Origin: Desulfobacterales bacterium
GTDB taxonomy: Bacteria; Desulfobacterota; Desulfobacteria; Desulfobacterales; ETH-SRB1
DNA: 6,007 nucleotides
Reading direction: 5' to 3'
Assembly (NCBI GenBank): GCA_030669465.1
Contig: DAOVDN010000083.1
Span: 1-6,007, forward strand
A program made the translations under genes and the position numbers. Of the stretch, positions 1 through 5,640 are shown piece after piece; positions within the stretch are counted from its first letter, which is position 1; each line of letters starts with the position of its first letter. The notes under the pieces were generated by a model, which saw only the letters and a program-made list of their open reading frames with translations, made no database searches and was not told the origin of the DNA.

Positions 1-53
1 GTCTTCATTTAATATTTTTTGTGAGCACGAAGCTTATATAAAACATAAAGTAT

Positions 54-124
54 AAGGATTTAGATTTGGATTAACAGGAAAAGTTTCGATAATTTAAATC
101 CTGAATATCTTGTAAATCCTGTCC
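54..124. repeat. Degenerate inverted repeat with 9-mer arms downstream of the decarboxylase beta gene
   Basis: The right arm reads as three consecutive 9-mers, AAATCCTGA, ATATCTTGT and AAATCCTGT (96-122). The left arm (about 56-80) holds related units in the opposite sense, such as GGATTTA and GGATTAACAGGA. The two arms pair only imperfectly around a short central stretch. I recognise the general pattern (GGATTTACAGGATTAACAGG and its complement) as a common intergenic repeat of environmental bacterial genomes, but that is from memory. It lies about 40 bp beyond the stop codon of the minus-strand decarboxylase gene and could cap that transcript. It has no uridine tract typical of an intrinsic terminator. 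I see no gene in 1-165. Confidence 0.45.
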
Positions 125-165
125 AAAAAAATAATATTTAAAAGCGCTAAAGTGTTACGATTTTT

Positions 166-1296
166 TCAGATACTTATAAAACTCCATAAAATTGCTGCTG
201 CAATTGCTGAACCGATAACGCCCGATATGTTTGGCGCCATGGCATGCATCAAAAGAAAGTTTGTAGGGTCCTCAGTCTGACCGACCACCTGAACCACGCG
301 GGCAGAATTAGGAACAGCCGATACACCTGCGGCGCCTATAAGCGGGTTTATCTTTTGACGCAGAAAAAGATTCATGAATTTTGCAAAGATAACGCCCGAT
401 GCTGTTGCCACAGCAAAGGATGCAGCACCAAGGGTAAAAATACCTATGGACTTACCAGTCAAAAAAACATCGCCCTGTGTGCTCGCGCCGACAGCTACAC
501 CCAGCAATATAGTTACTGTATCGATAATAGAAGAGCGAGCTGCCCTGGCAAGACGTTCCGCTACTATACTTTCCTTTAAAAGGTTCCCAAAAAAGAGCAT
601 GCCAAGAAGAGGGAGCGCACCCGGAGCTATGAAGCAGCAGAGTAAAAATCCGACGATGGGAAAAATCAGCTTTTCTCTCTTTGAAACCTCACGAGGTTCT
701 TCCATCTTTATAAGCCGTTCCCTGCTGGAGGTGAGCAGTCTCATGATGGGCGGTTGAATTACAGGAACCAGGGCCATGTATGAATAAGCGGCAATCGCAA
801 TAGGACCTATCAATCGCGGAGCGAGTTTGGCTGTAAGAAAAATAGCTGTCGGCCCGTCGGCCCCTCCGATAATACCTATTGATGCAGCTTCATTTGGAGC
901 AAAGCCAAGTGCAAGAGCGCCTAAAAAAGTTGCAAAAATTCCAATCTGGGCCGCAGCTCCCAATAGCATCAATGATGGACGTGCAAGCATTGCAGAAAAA
1001 TCAGTAAGGGCTCCGACGCCTAAAAAGATCAAAGGTGGATAAATATCATGGATGACGCCGTAATACATGTAATTCAAAAAACTGCCCTTTTCATAGATTC
1101 CAAGCCCAAAATCCCTGATCACAGGAATATTGCCCATCAATATACCAAAACCGATCGGCACCAGAAGAAGCGGTTCATAATGTTTTGCTATTCCTAGATA
1201 AATAAGCACGATGCCCACCAAAATCATTATGATATTCCGATAGTCGGCCAGCGCTAAACCGGTATTGGATAAAAATTCCATTAACAGATTTTCCAT
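166..1296 (-). CDS. oadB: Na+-translocating decarboxylase beta subunit (OadB/GcdB/MmdB family)
   Basis: This is the integral membrane subunit that decarboxylates carboxybiotin and couples the reaction to Na+ export across the cytoplasmic membrane. The 376-residue product is hydrophobic throughout and about the length of glutaconyl- or methylmalonyl-CoA decarboxylase beta subunits, shorter than the ~433 residues of Klebsiella OadB. Residues known to matter in Klebsiella OadB (D203, Y229, N373, G377, S382, R389) all appear at a constant offset of 56: D147 in GGADGPT, Y173, N317, G321, S326 and R333 in NPLIGAAGVSAVPNSAR. The family call is therefore firm, but the acyl substrate (oxaloacetate, methylmalonyl-CoA, glutaconyl-CoA) cannot be told from this subunit, and the symbol is family-level only. 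It starts with ATG three bases after the stop of the upstream OadG-like gene, with purine-rich AAGGGAG and GGGG ahead, so the two are almost certainly co-translated. The alpha/biotin subunits are absent from the window. Confidence 0.95.
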   Translation of the reverse strand: MENLLMEFLSNTGLALADYRNIIMILVGIVLIYLGIAKHYEPLLLVPIGFGILMGNIPVIRDFGLGIYEKGSFLNYMYYGVIHDIYPPLIFLGVGALTDFSAMLARPSLMLLGAAAQIGIFATFLGALALGFAPNEAASIGIIGGADGPTAIFLTAKLAPRLIGPIAIAAYSYMALVPVIQPPIMRLLTSSRERLIKMEEPREVSKREKLIFPIVGFLLCCFIAPGALPLLGMLFFGNLLKESIVAERLARAARSSIIDTVTILLGVAVGASTQGDVFLTGKSIGIFTLGAASFAVATASGVIFAKFMNLFLRQKINPLIGAAGVSAVPNSARVVQVVGQTEDPTNFLLMHAMAPNISGVIGSAIAAAILWSFISI

Positions 1297-1299
1297 TGA

Positions 1300-1740
1300 T
1301 TAAACCCCGCTCCCTTCTTTAATATTTTTCTCAACTTCATGATTCCATAAGAAATAGCCCTTTCCGTCAGGAATTATTAGTTTTGCCTGAAGTAAATCGT
1401 TAATACTTGAGTGTGGGTGTAACAGTCCGCATTTCTCAGAAAAATCGAGAAGCTTTGGGAGCGGGAACGGTTCGCCCATCCGTTCGATTAAAAGTTTAAA
1501 CTGACGAGCAGACTCTTTAACATCATGGGGCAGAGTCAGATCAGGGGTGGCTGCATCCTGTCTGTTTTTTTCTTGCCGCAGTTTTTTTATTCGTTGATAA
1601 CAATTATCCCAAAATCCAAGGATCTTGTGAATCTGGGAAACCGCAAAAGAAAGAAGTAAAAGCCCTGTAAAGACGATCGAGATTCCCAAAGCAGACATGG
1701 CCCAGCCGTTATGAGCAGAAATTGCTTCTAAACCAACCAA
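1300..1740 (-). CDS. OadG-like small membrane subunit with an unusual C-terminal domain
   Basis: This is probably the gamma/delta-type subunit that anchors the cytoplasmic carboxyltransferase to the beta subunit. The 146-residue product has one N-terminal membrane segment (about 13-35, NGWAMSALGISIVFTGLLLL), preceded by a short exterior tail. A basic stretch follows (about 50-60). This resembles the OadG family in its single N-terminal helix and in lying directly upstream of the beta gene. Instead of the Pro/Ala-rich or His-ending tail of classical OadG, residues 75-135 look like a small folded domain: helices, then a glycine-centred turn (KLIIPDGKGYFLWN) that resembles a winged-helix wing. 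The start is TTG at 1738-1740, chosen because AAAGGAGG lies six bases upstream. The subunit role is inferred mainly from topology and position. Confidence 0.75.
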   Translation of the reverse strand: MVGLEAISAHNGWAMSALGISIVFTGLLLLSFAVSQIHKILGFWDNCYQRIKKLRQEKNRQDAATPDLTLPHDVKESARQFKLLIERMGEPFPLPKLLDFSEKCGLLHPHSSINDLLQAKLIIPDGKGYFLWNHEVEKNIKEGSGV

Positions 1741-1746
1741 TTAATA

Positions 1747-1754
1747 CCTCCTTT
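1747..1754 (-). promoter_or_regulatory. Strong ribosome binding site for the TTG-started OadG-like gene
   Basis: On the minus strand the sequence is AAAGGAGG, a near-perfect Shine-Dalgarno match, six bases before the TTG codon at 1740. It is the strongest such site in the window. It decides the start: the next possible downstream start (M15) would cut into the membrane segment. Confidence 0.8.
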
Positions 1755-1764
1755 GCAAGCATTA

Positions 1765-1801
1765 AGGAATTTAGGAATAAATTCCCAATTCCTAAATTCC
1801 T
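1765..1801. repeat. Perfect 14-bp inverted repeat with 9-base loop
   Basis: AGGAATTTAGGAAT (1765-1778) is exactly complementary to ATTCCTAAATTCCT (1788-1801). Each arm contains the unit AGGAAT twice, 8 bases apart. The hairpin overlaps the stop codon of the cyclic-nucleotide-binding gene (1800-1802) and ends about ten bases before the ribosome binding site of the OadG-like gene. The stem is A/T-rich and is not followed by a uridine run on the minus strand, so it is a poor intrinsic terminator. It may act as an mRNA processing or stability element, or be a mobile intergenic repeat. Its function is unknown. Confidence 0.75.
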
Positions 1802-2225
1802 ATTTTGTTCCTGTGACAAAAGGCATCCTTTCTGCAATGATCTTGTTGATTATTTTCATAATCTTATCACCCAGCACAGAATTGCTCTGAATAAGACGAA
1901 AAAACTCCTGACCCGGCATCGATAGAACCGCACCATCTGTAAGCGCCACTGCTGTACCTGTATAACGAAAAGGGGTGACAACTGTAGACCAGCCCATAAT
2001 ATCGCCCTTTTTGTGCAGAGTAAATGCCCGGCTCTCTTTAAAGTAGATCATAAAATTGCCTGATAAAATAATAAAAAAGGTGTGGGCAGGATCGTCTCTG
2101 CGCATAAGAACTTCTCCCTCTGTTACCCTGATTTGGTGCATCAAGGAAGCAATCTGCTCCAGCTCCGCGTGGTTCAGATCCGGAAAAAGATCTAATGATT
2201 TGAGCGTATGAGTGTCTATAGACAT
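1800..2225 (-). CDS. Stand-alone cyclic nucleotide-binding (CNB) domain protein
   Basis: The 141-residue product consists almost entirely of a Crp/Fnr-type beta-barrel ligand-binding domain. The N-terminal helix LDLFPDLNHAELEQIASL is followed by EGEVLMRRDDPAHTFFIILSG (split here: EGEVLMRRDD then FFIILSG), the cassette region GDIMGWSTVV (74-83), and a C-terminal helix. It has no DNA-binding helix-turn-helix, so it is not a CRP-like transcription factor by itself. At the position where cAMP-binding proteins carry the ribose-contacting glutamate of the G-E-x-A/G motif, this protein has tryptophan (G78-W79-S80). The arginine of the phosphate-binding cassette is approximated only by R87. Binding of cAMP is therefore doubtful; it may bind another ligand or none. 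The ATG overlaps the TAA of the upstream nuclease-family gene as TAATG, with AAAAGGA seven bases before it, so translation is coupled. It is a cytoplasmic protein with unknown partners. Confidence 0.88.
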   Translation of the reverse strand: MSIDTHTLKSLDLFPDLNHAELEQIASLMHQIRVTEGEVLMRRDDPAHTFFIILSGNFMIYFKESRAFTLHKKGDIMGWSTVVTPFRYTGTAVALTDGAVLSMPGQEFFRLIQSNSVLGDKIMKIINKIIAERMPFVTGTK

Positions 2226-3274
2226 TATCTAATCCTTTTAAAAGAGAAAGGTTCTGTGGAAAAGTATGCAAAAACCGGAAGGTGATCCGAGTACCCATTG
2301 CCCAGATGCTTGCCAGTCCTTTTTTTAGCCCTTTGCCAGCGATAGATAAAATTCCCTTTGAATAGATAAGGTGGATCAAATTTGTCAAATGAATTATCAA
2401 CATAGGAGATTCCCTTATCATCATAAAGCCCTTTAGATACGATAATATTATCAGGGCTATTTCTGTTGCCGGAAAAAATGTAAGACCAGCGTCTCTTTTT
2501 ATTGATTTCAAGCCATAAATTATACAGATATTTATTTGACGTCTGCTGCGTCAGTATTTTTTCACCGACCATTTCAGAATTTTTGACTGTCATTAAGATA
2601 TGATTGATTCCAGTAATGCCGACGGTATCATTTAGCCGGCGACAATTTTTAAAGGTTTTATATTCATTGTAGTTTGAATTAAAATCACCTGCCAGTATAA
2701 AGTCAACATTTCCCTTTAGTTTGTCAATCTCTTTCTTAAGTGTTTTGGCGTAAGCTATTCTCAGGCTTTCAGGACCCCGTTTTGACTTCCAGTGATTGAT
2801 AAAGAGAATAAGCCTGCTGCCGTCGATATCAAGAATTACCTTAAGAATGTTTCTCGCAAATTCATCGGCAACCTTTATCTCTTCTTTCTTGATAATCGGA
2901 AATTTAGACAAAACAGCACATTTCACAGGCGTTGCCCTGGAACCCGCGATTTCAAAATAAGGGTAACTCACACCAAAGTCTTTCAACCTGTTGCGTAAAA
3001 AAACAAGAGATCTTTTAGACTCGACTTCCTGCAGCATGACGACATCGGCTTTCAGATCCCTCATTACTCTGGCGATATTGGAGACTTTAATATTGACAAT
3101 ATCTTTGGTCCAGCCATATCTGGTATTCGGTTTATACTCAGCGTATTCCGTTCCGTCATCAGTAAGATCAAAAAGGTTTTCCACATTATAGCTTGCGATT
3201 TTAAAAGTTTTTGCATCCAGTGGCTCGATATAACACAATAAAATAAGCAAGATCGATATAATGGTCGTTTTCAT
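2225..3274 (-). CDS. Secreted endonuclease/exonuclease/phosphatase (EEP) family protein
   Basis: This is a 349-residue Mg2+-dependent phosphoesterase of the DNase I-like fold. The family motifs occur in order: SYNVENLFD (N30), LQEVE (E83, metal ligand), NHWKSK (H161), GDFNSN (D197, N199), SPDNIIVS (D275) and GYSDHLPV (D330, H331, catalytic). All core catalytic residues appear intact. The N-terminus (MKTT, a hydrophobic stretch, then PLDA-KTF) is a convincing Sec signal peptide with cleavage near residue 21, so the enzyme acts in the periplasm or outside the cell. The cysteine at residue 14 lacks a proper lipobox. Substrate could be DNA, RNA or a phospho-ester; nuclease is the most frequent role of secreted members. 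It is the first gene of the minus-strand set, downstream of the promoter at 3332-3360, and its stop overlaps the next start by one base. The Shine-Dalgarno site before its ATG is weak. Confidence 0.9.
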   Translation of the reverse strand: MKTTIISILLILLCYIEPLDAKTFKIASYNVENLFDLTDDGTEYAEYKPNTRYGWTKDIVNIKVSNIARVMRDLKADVVMLQEVESKRSLVFLRNRLKDFGVSYPYFEIAGSRATPVKCAVLSKFPIIKKEEIKVADEFARNILKVILDIDGSRLILFINHWKSKRGPESLRIAYAKTLKKEIDKLKGNVDFILAGDFNSNYNEYKTFKNCRRLNDTVGITGINHILMTVKNSEMVGEKILTQQTSNKYLYNLWLEINKKRRWSYIFSGNRNSPDNIIVSKGLYDDKGISYVDNSFDKFDPPYLFKGNFIYRWQRAKKRTGKHLGNGYSDHLPVFAYFSTEPFSFKRIR

Positions 3275-3331
3275 CTGCTAATTATGACAGCCTTGTAGGA
3301 ATCATTTTGGATTTTTTTACAAAGTCAATTA

Positions 3332-3360
3332 ATATTAGGTACTCAAATAAAAAAGGTCAA
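3332..3360 (-). promoter_or_regulatory. Predicted sigma70-type promoter for the minus-strand operon
   Basis: On the minus strand, TTGACC (3360-3355) is followed by a 17-base spacer and TAATAT (3337-3332). The -35 matches consensus at five of six positions and the -10 at four of six, with ideal spacing. Transcription would start near 3325, giving a leader of about 50 bases before the ATG at 3274. A second TTGACT at 3328-3323 has no good -10 partner. The prediction is based on sequence match only. Confidence 0.55.
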
Positions 3361-3437
3361 CAGCGGCTGGTTGAATTTCCCGGCTTTTTTCTGTATTGGT
3401 TTTTATGGATTTTTATGTATAATAAAAGTGATTATTC

Positions 3438-3594
3438 AGCCACAAAGACACCAAGGCACCAAGATTAGAATATTATTTTTTTACACCCTTAAAAAGACAA
3501 CCAGGACACTTTCCTGGTAATTTTAATTGGCAAAGTTTTCAGATAATGATGTGAAGGTCATAAAAAACTTTTGTGTCTTTGTGTCTTTGTGGCT
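3438..3594. repeat. Element with imperfect terminal inverted repeats made of CACAAAGA-like 8-mers
   Basis: The left end (from 3438) reads AGCCACAAAGACAC and continues with CACAAAGA, CACCAAGG and CACCAAGA units. The right end, read in reverse from 3594, begins with the same 14 bases and continues with CACAAAGA units. About 22 of the outer 26 positions match. The ~105 bases between hold no open reading frame worth naming, but do contain a small hairpin. The form recalls a palindromic non-autonomous element (MITE-like), though I see no target-site duplication in the flanks. It fills much of the 359-base gap (3275-3633) between the divergent nuclease-family and hydrolase genes and ends 39 bases before the hydrolase ATG. 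The remainder of the gap is A/T-rich with only the promoter noted. Confidence 0.7.
3500..3518. other. Small hairpin inside the inverted-repeat element
   Basis: ACCAGGA and TCCTGGT form a perfect 7-bp stem around a five-base loop. On the minus strand it is followed by TGTCTTTTT, giving a weak resemblance to an intrinsic terminator. On the plus strand it is followed by AATTTTAATT. No gene needs a terminator here in the minus direction, so it may simply be part of the repeat element's own structure. Confidence 0.35.
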
Positions 3595-3633
3595 ACTTGA
3601 GTGGTTACTAATCAGAAAAATTAGAAATCTGCA

Positions 3634-4554
3634 ATGCTGAGAAGCGTAAAAGTGAATATATTGCTTAAAATTGCCTTGTGCACTCTCTTTTTATATCTTG
3701 CTTACTGTTGTTTTCTTTTCCTGACGCAACGACAGATTATGTTTCCTCGTTATCAAATCAGAATGACTTCAGGAGTAAAGGAAGATATCCCCGGCTTAGA
3801 GAAAATCTGGTTAGATACAAGTTGTGGAAAGGTCGAAACATGGTTTCTGCCGCCTGACCAGGTTCCAGGGCCCGCACCAGCAGTTATTTTTGCGCATGGA
3901 AATGCGGAATTAATCGATTTCTGGCCTGAAGAATTCAGGAAGCTCACTCATTTCGGAATAGGGGTATTGCTTGTCGAGTATCCCGGCTATGGTCGGTCGG
4001 AAGGGGCTCCCTCCCAACAGAGCGTTACTGAAGCATTTGTTGCAGCTTACGATCTTCTTACCGCAAGAAAAGATGTCGATCCTTCCAGGATTGTTCTATT
4101 CGGGCGTTCTGTCGGCGGTGGCGCTGTCTGTGCTCTTGCAGCAGAGCGGCCTTCAGCGGCGCTCATCCTTATGTCTGCATTTATCAACACCAGGTCATTC
4201 GCATCAACATATCTTGCTCCAGGCTTTCTTGTCCGGGATCCATTTGACAATCTCGCAGTTGTTTCATCTTACTCGGAACCGGTTCTGGTAATCCACGGAA
4301 AGAACGACAAAATAATTCCTTACGCGCATGGAGTCGCACTTTTCAGGGCAGCACGGCACGGTAAAATGCTTACCTATGAAAGCGGACACAATGATTGTCC
4401 ACCGGCATGGGACATATTCCGGCAAGATATTGTATCATTTCTTCATGATGCAGGAATCATCAAGAGTAACCGTTCAGAAGTTCAGAGGTTCAAGGTTCGG
4501 GGTTCGGGGTTAGTGAAGGTTAAGAAAAAAGAAAAGCAACCCCTGAACCCCTGA
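3634..4554 (+). CDS. Membrane-anchored alpha/beta hydrolase
   Basis: This is a serine hydrolase of the alpha/beta fold, close in layout to the BEM46/ABHD13-17 type. One N-terminal hydrophobic segment (about 8-30) would anchor it in the membrane. It is followed by FLTQRQIMFPRY, typical of these anchored members. Catalytic features are complete: HGN oxyanion-hole motif (89-91), EYPGYGRSEG loop, nucleophile elbow GRSVGG with S159, acid D225 in HGKNDKIIP, and H252 in GHNDCP. The substrate is unknown; esterase, thioesterase or depalmitoylase-like activity is typical. The ATG at 3634 has only a weak purine stretch before it; GTG at codon 7 is an alternative. The natural domain ends near residue 279. 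The following ~26 residues (basic, low complexity) are translated from the hairpin repeat at 4472-4580, whose TGA supplies the stop. It converges with the zinc-ribbon gene. Confidence 0.9.
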   Translation: MLRSVKVNILLKIALCTLFLYLAYCCFLFLTQRQIMFPRYQIRMTSGVKEDIPGLEKIWLDTSCGKVETWFLPPDQVPGPAPAVIFAHGNAELIDFWPEEFRKLTHFGIGVLLVEYPGYGRSEGAPSQQSVTEAFVAAYDLLTARKDVDPSRIVLFGRSVGGGAVCALAAERPSAALILMSAFINTRSFASTYLAPGFLVRDPFDNLAVVSSYSEPVLVIHGKNDKIIPYAHGVALFRAARHGKMLTYESGHNDCPPAWDIFRQDIVSFLHDAGIIKSNRSEVQRFKVRGSGLVKVKKKEKQPLNP

Positions 4555-4580
4555 ACCCCTGAACCTCTGAACCTCTGAAC
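4472..4580. repeat. Long hairpin of tandem GTTCAGRG 8-mers between convergent genes
   Basis: The left arm (4472-4511) reads GTTCAGAA, GTTCAGAG, GTTCAAG, GTTCGGG, GTTCGGG, GTT. The right arm (4538-4580), read on the minus strand, is GTTCAGAG twice, GTTCAGGG three times, then GTT. The arms pair nearly throughout, with three single-base length differences, around a 26-base A-rich loop. The left arm encodes the last residues of the hydrolase; the right arm contains TGA in every unit, and the second TGA (4552-4554) ends that gene. The right edge lies one base from the TAG (4582-4584) of the convergent gene. It could work as a bidirectional transcript end. It is not a CRISPR array, as there are no spacers. 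Confidence 0.9.
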
Positions 4581-4581
4581 C

Positions 4582-5640
4582 CTATCTGCCACTACAAGCG
4601 GGGCAAAGCAGGTGCAGGCGATCACCAAAATAGATGCTTGTAGTGCTTCTTCCACACATCTGACAAACAAGCGGATCTAAGGATTTGGTAACCGGATTAT
4701 AGATCAAAGAGAAATTCTTTCTTTTTCTGCCAATGGATGCTTTATAGAGAATCTTAATTGCCGGTGTGCTGATCAACATGGCGCTGCAGGGTTCCACTTT
4801 TACCTTGATGCTGTATTTCTTGAACAGGTCATCCTTTTTTCTTGCAAGCTCATCAGGAAGGAGGGTGATCTTTTCTTGCCTGTCCTTGATCAGTTGATCT
4901 GAAAGACCGGGCCGTTCAAGGCTTTTTTCCATCTCCTCTTTTAGACCGGCATAATATTCTTCGAGATTTGCCACATCCCGTCTGAATCTCCTGGTCATGC
5001 TTTCCTGAAAAGGACCTATCTCTTCTGCAATACTTTCTTTCATTTGTCTCTTTACCCATTCCATGATTTCTTTGATCTGTTTGTCTCCCCACGTAGCCGC
5101 TTTTTTTCCTGTTTTAAAATCCCTGGCTGCTGAGGAGAGCATATGGGCCATATGCGGGACATGCGCACCTGTCTCAAGATTAAATATCAGACTTACAAGA
5201 CCCTCCTTTTGTTCGTCACTCTGGGCGATATAACGGCACGTCAGGAAAAGGTATTCCGTCTTGATTTTTGCTGTGCTTTCCACCCCTCCCACAGATCCGA
5301 AGAAGGAAAACTGTCCGTTGATCAGTCTCTCGAAACCAGCGCTCTTGAGGTAGTCAAACTCGAGCTGACAGGCCAGTAAGGGGACTTGGGTACATGCCGC
5401 ATTGACGATTTTCTCGAGGAGGTGTGAGCCGTAATTGATGGAATATGCATGCCTCGACTCAGGACCAGTATCAGGGGAGCCCTTGTTGATGCGGATATAT
5501 TCGGGTGTCTCAAGTAATCCGGACAGACTTTCAGGCAGGAGAGCCTCGAATCCTTTACTATTTTTTTCCAGTACTGCACCGCGCGTTTCAAGGAATCGAC
5601 AGACAAAGTGTTCTAGCTCTTGACCTGGCTTAAAGCTCAT
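4582..5640 (-). CDS. Uncharacterised zinc-ribbon protein paired with a SNF2 helicase
   Basis: I do not recognise this 352-residue protein with certainty. Residues 1-190 form a mixed alpha/beta region, including NYGSHLLEKIV. Residues 190-275 are strongly helical and charged, a likely coiled coil (KRQMKESIAEEI, EEYYAGLKEEMEKSLE). The C-terminus has CQMC and CPAC, a C-x2-C-x16-C-x2-C zinc ribbon ending at the last residues. No catalytic motif is evident. ATG at 5640 is preferred because GGGG lies six bases upstream; the in-frame ATG at 5664 (eight residues longer) lacks a good site. With the chosen start it overlaps the helicase stop by 11 bases, so the two are co-translated. Order and general N-terminal layout (short conserved start, then a GS-LL/RL motif) remind me of Bacillus YqhH (SNF2 helicase) followed by YqhG. 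That comparison is from memory and weak. It may be the helicase's partner or a nucleic-acid adaptor. Confidence 0.8.
   Translation of the reverse strand: MSFKPGQELEHFVCRFLETRGAVLEKNSKGFEALLPESLSGLLETPEYIRINKGSPDTGPESRHAYSINYGSHLLEKIVNAACTQVPLLACQLEFDYLKSAGFERLINGQFSFFGSVGGVESTAKIKTEYLFLTCRYIAQSDEQKEGLVSLIFNLETGAHVPHMAHMLSSAARDFKTGKKAATWGDKQIKEIMEWVKRQMKESIAEEIGPFQESMTRRFRRDVANLEEYYAGLKEEMEKSLERPGLSDQLIKDRQEKITLLPDELARKKDDLFKKYSIKVKVEPCSAMLISTPAIKILYKASIGRKRKNFSLIYNPVTKSLDPLVCQMCGRSTTSIYFGDRLHLLCPACSGR

Noticed and set aside
374..757. Plus-strand open frame opposite the decarboxylase beta gene
   Set aside because: It is antisense to a gene with all its catalytic residues conserved, and its product shows no recognisable motif; treated as a shadow.
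1765..1801. Intrinsic terminator after the CNB gene
   Set aside because: The stem is A/T-rich and no uridine run follows on the minus strand; described as a repeat instead.
2038..2511. Minus-strand open frame spanning the nuclease-family/CNB junction
   Set aside because: It overlaps two well-supported genes in another frame and resembles no family.
3441..3464. Possible CRISPR-like or simple tandem array (CACAAAGA units)
   Set aside because: Units are contiguous with no spacers, and a complementary arm exists 130 bases away, so it is an inverted-repeat element.
3597..3625. Possible promoter for the hydrolase (TTGAGT, 17 bases, ATTAGA)
   Set aside because: The -10 match is too poor to support a call.
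4482..4670. Minus-strand open frame crossing the 8-mer hairpin
   Set aside because: Most of it translates the repeat arms and the antisense frame of the zinc-ribbon end; no supporting start site.
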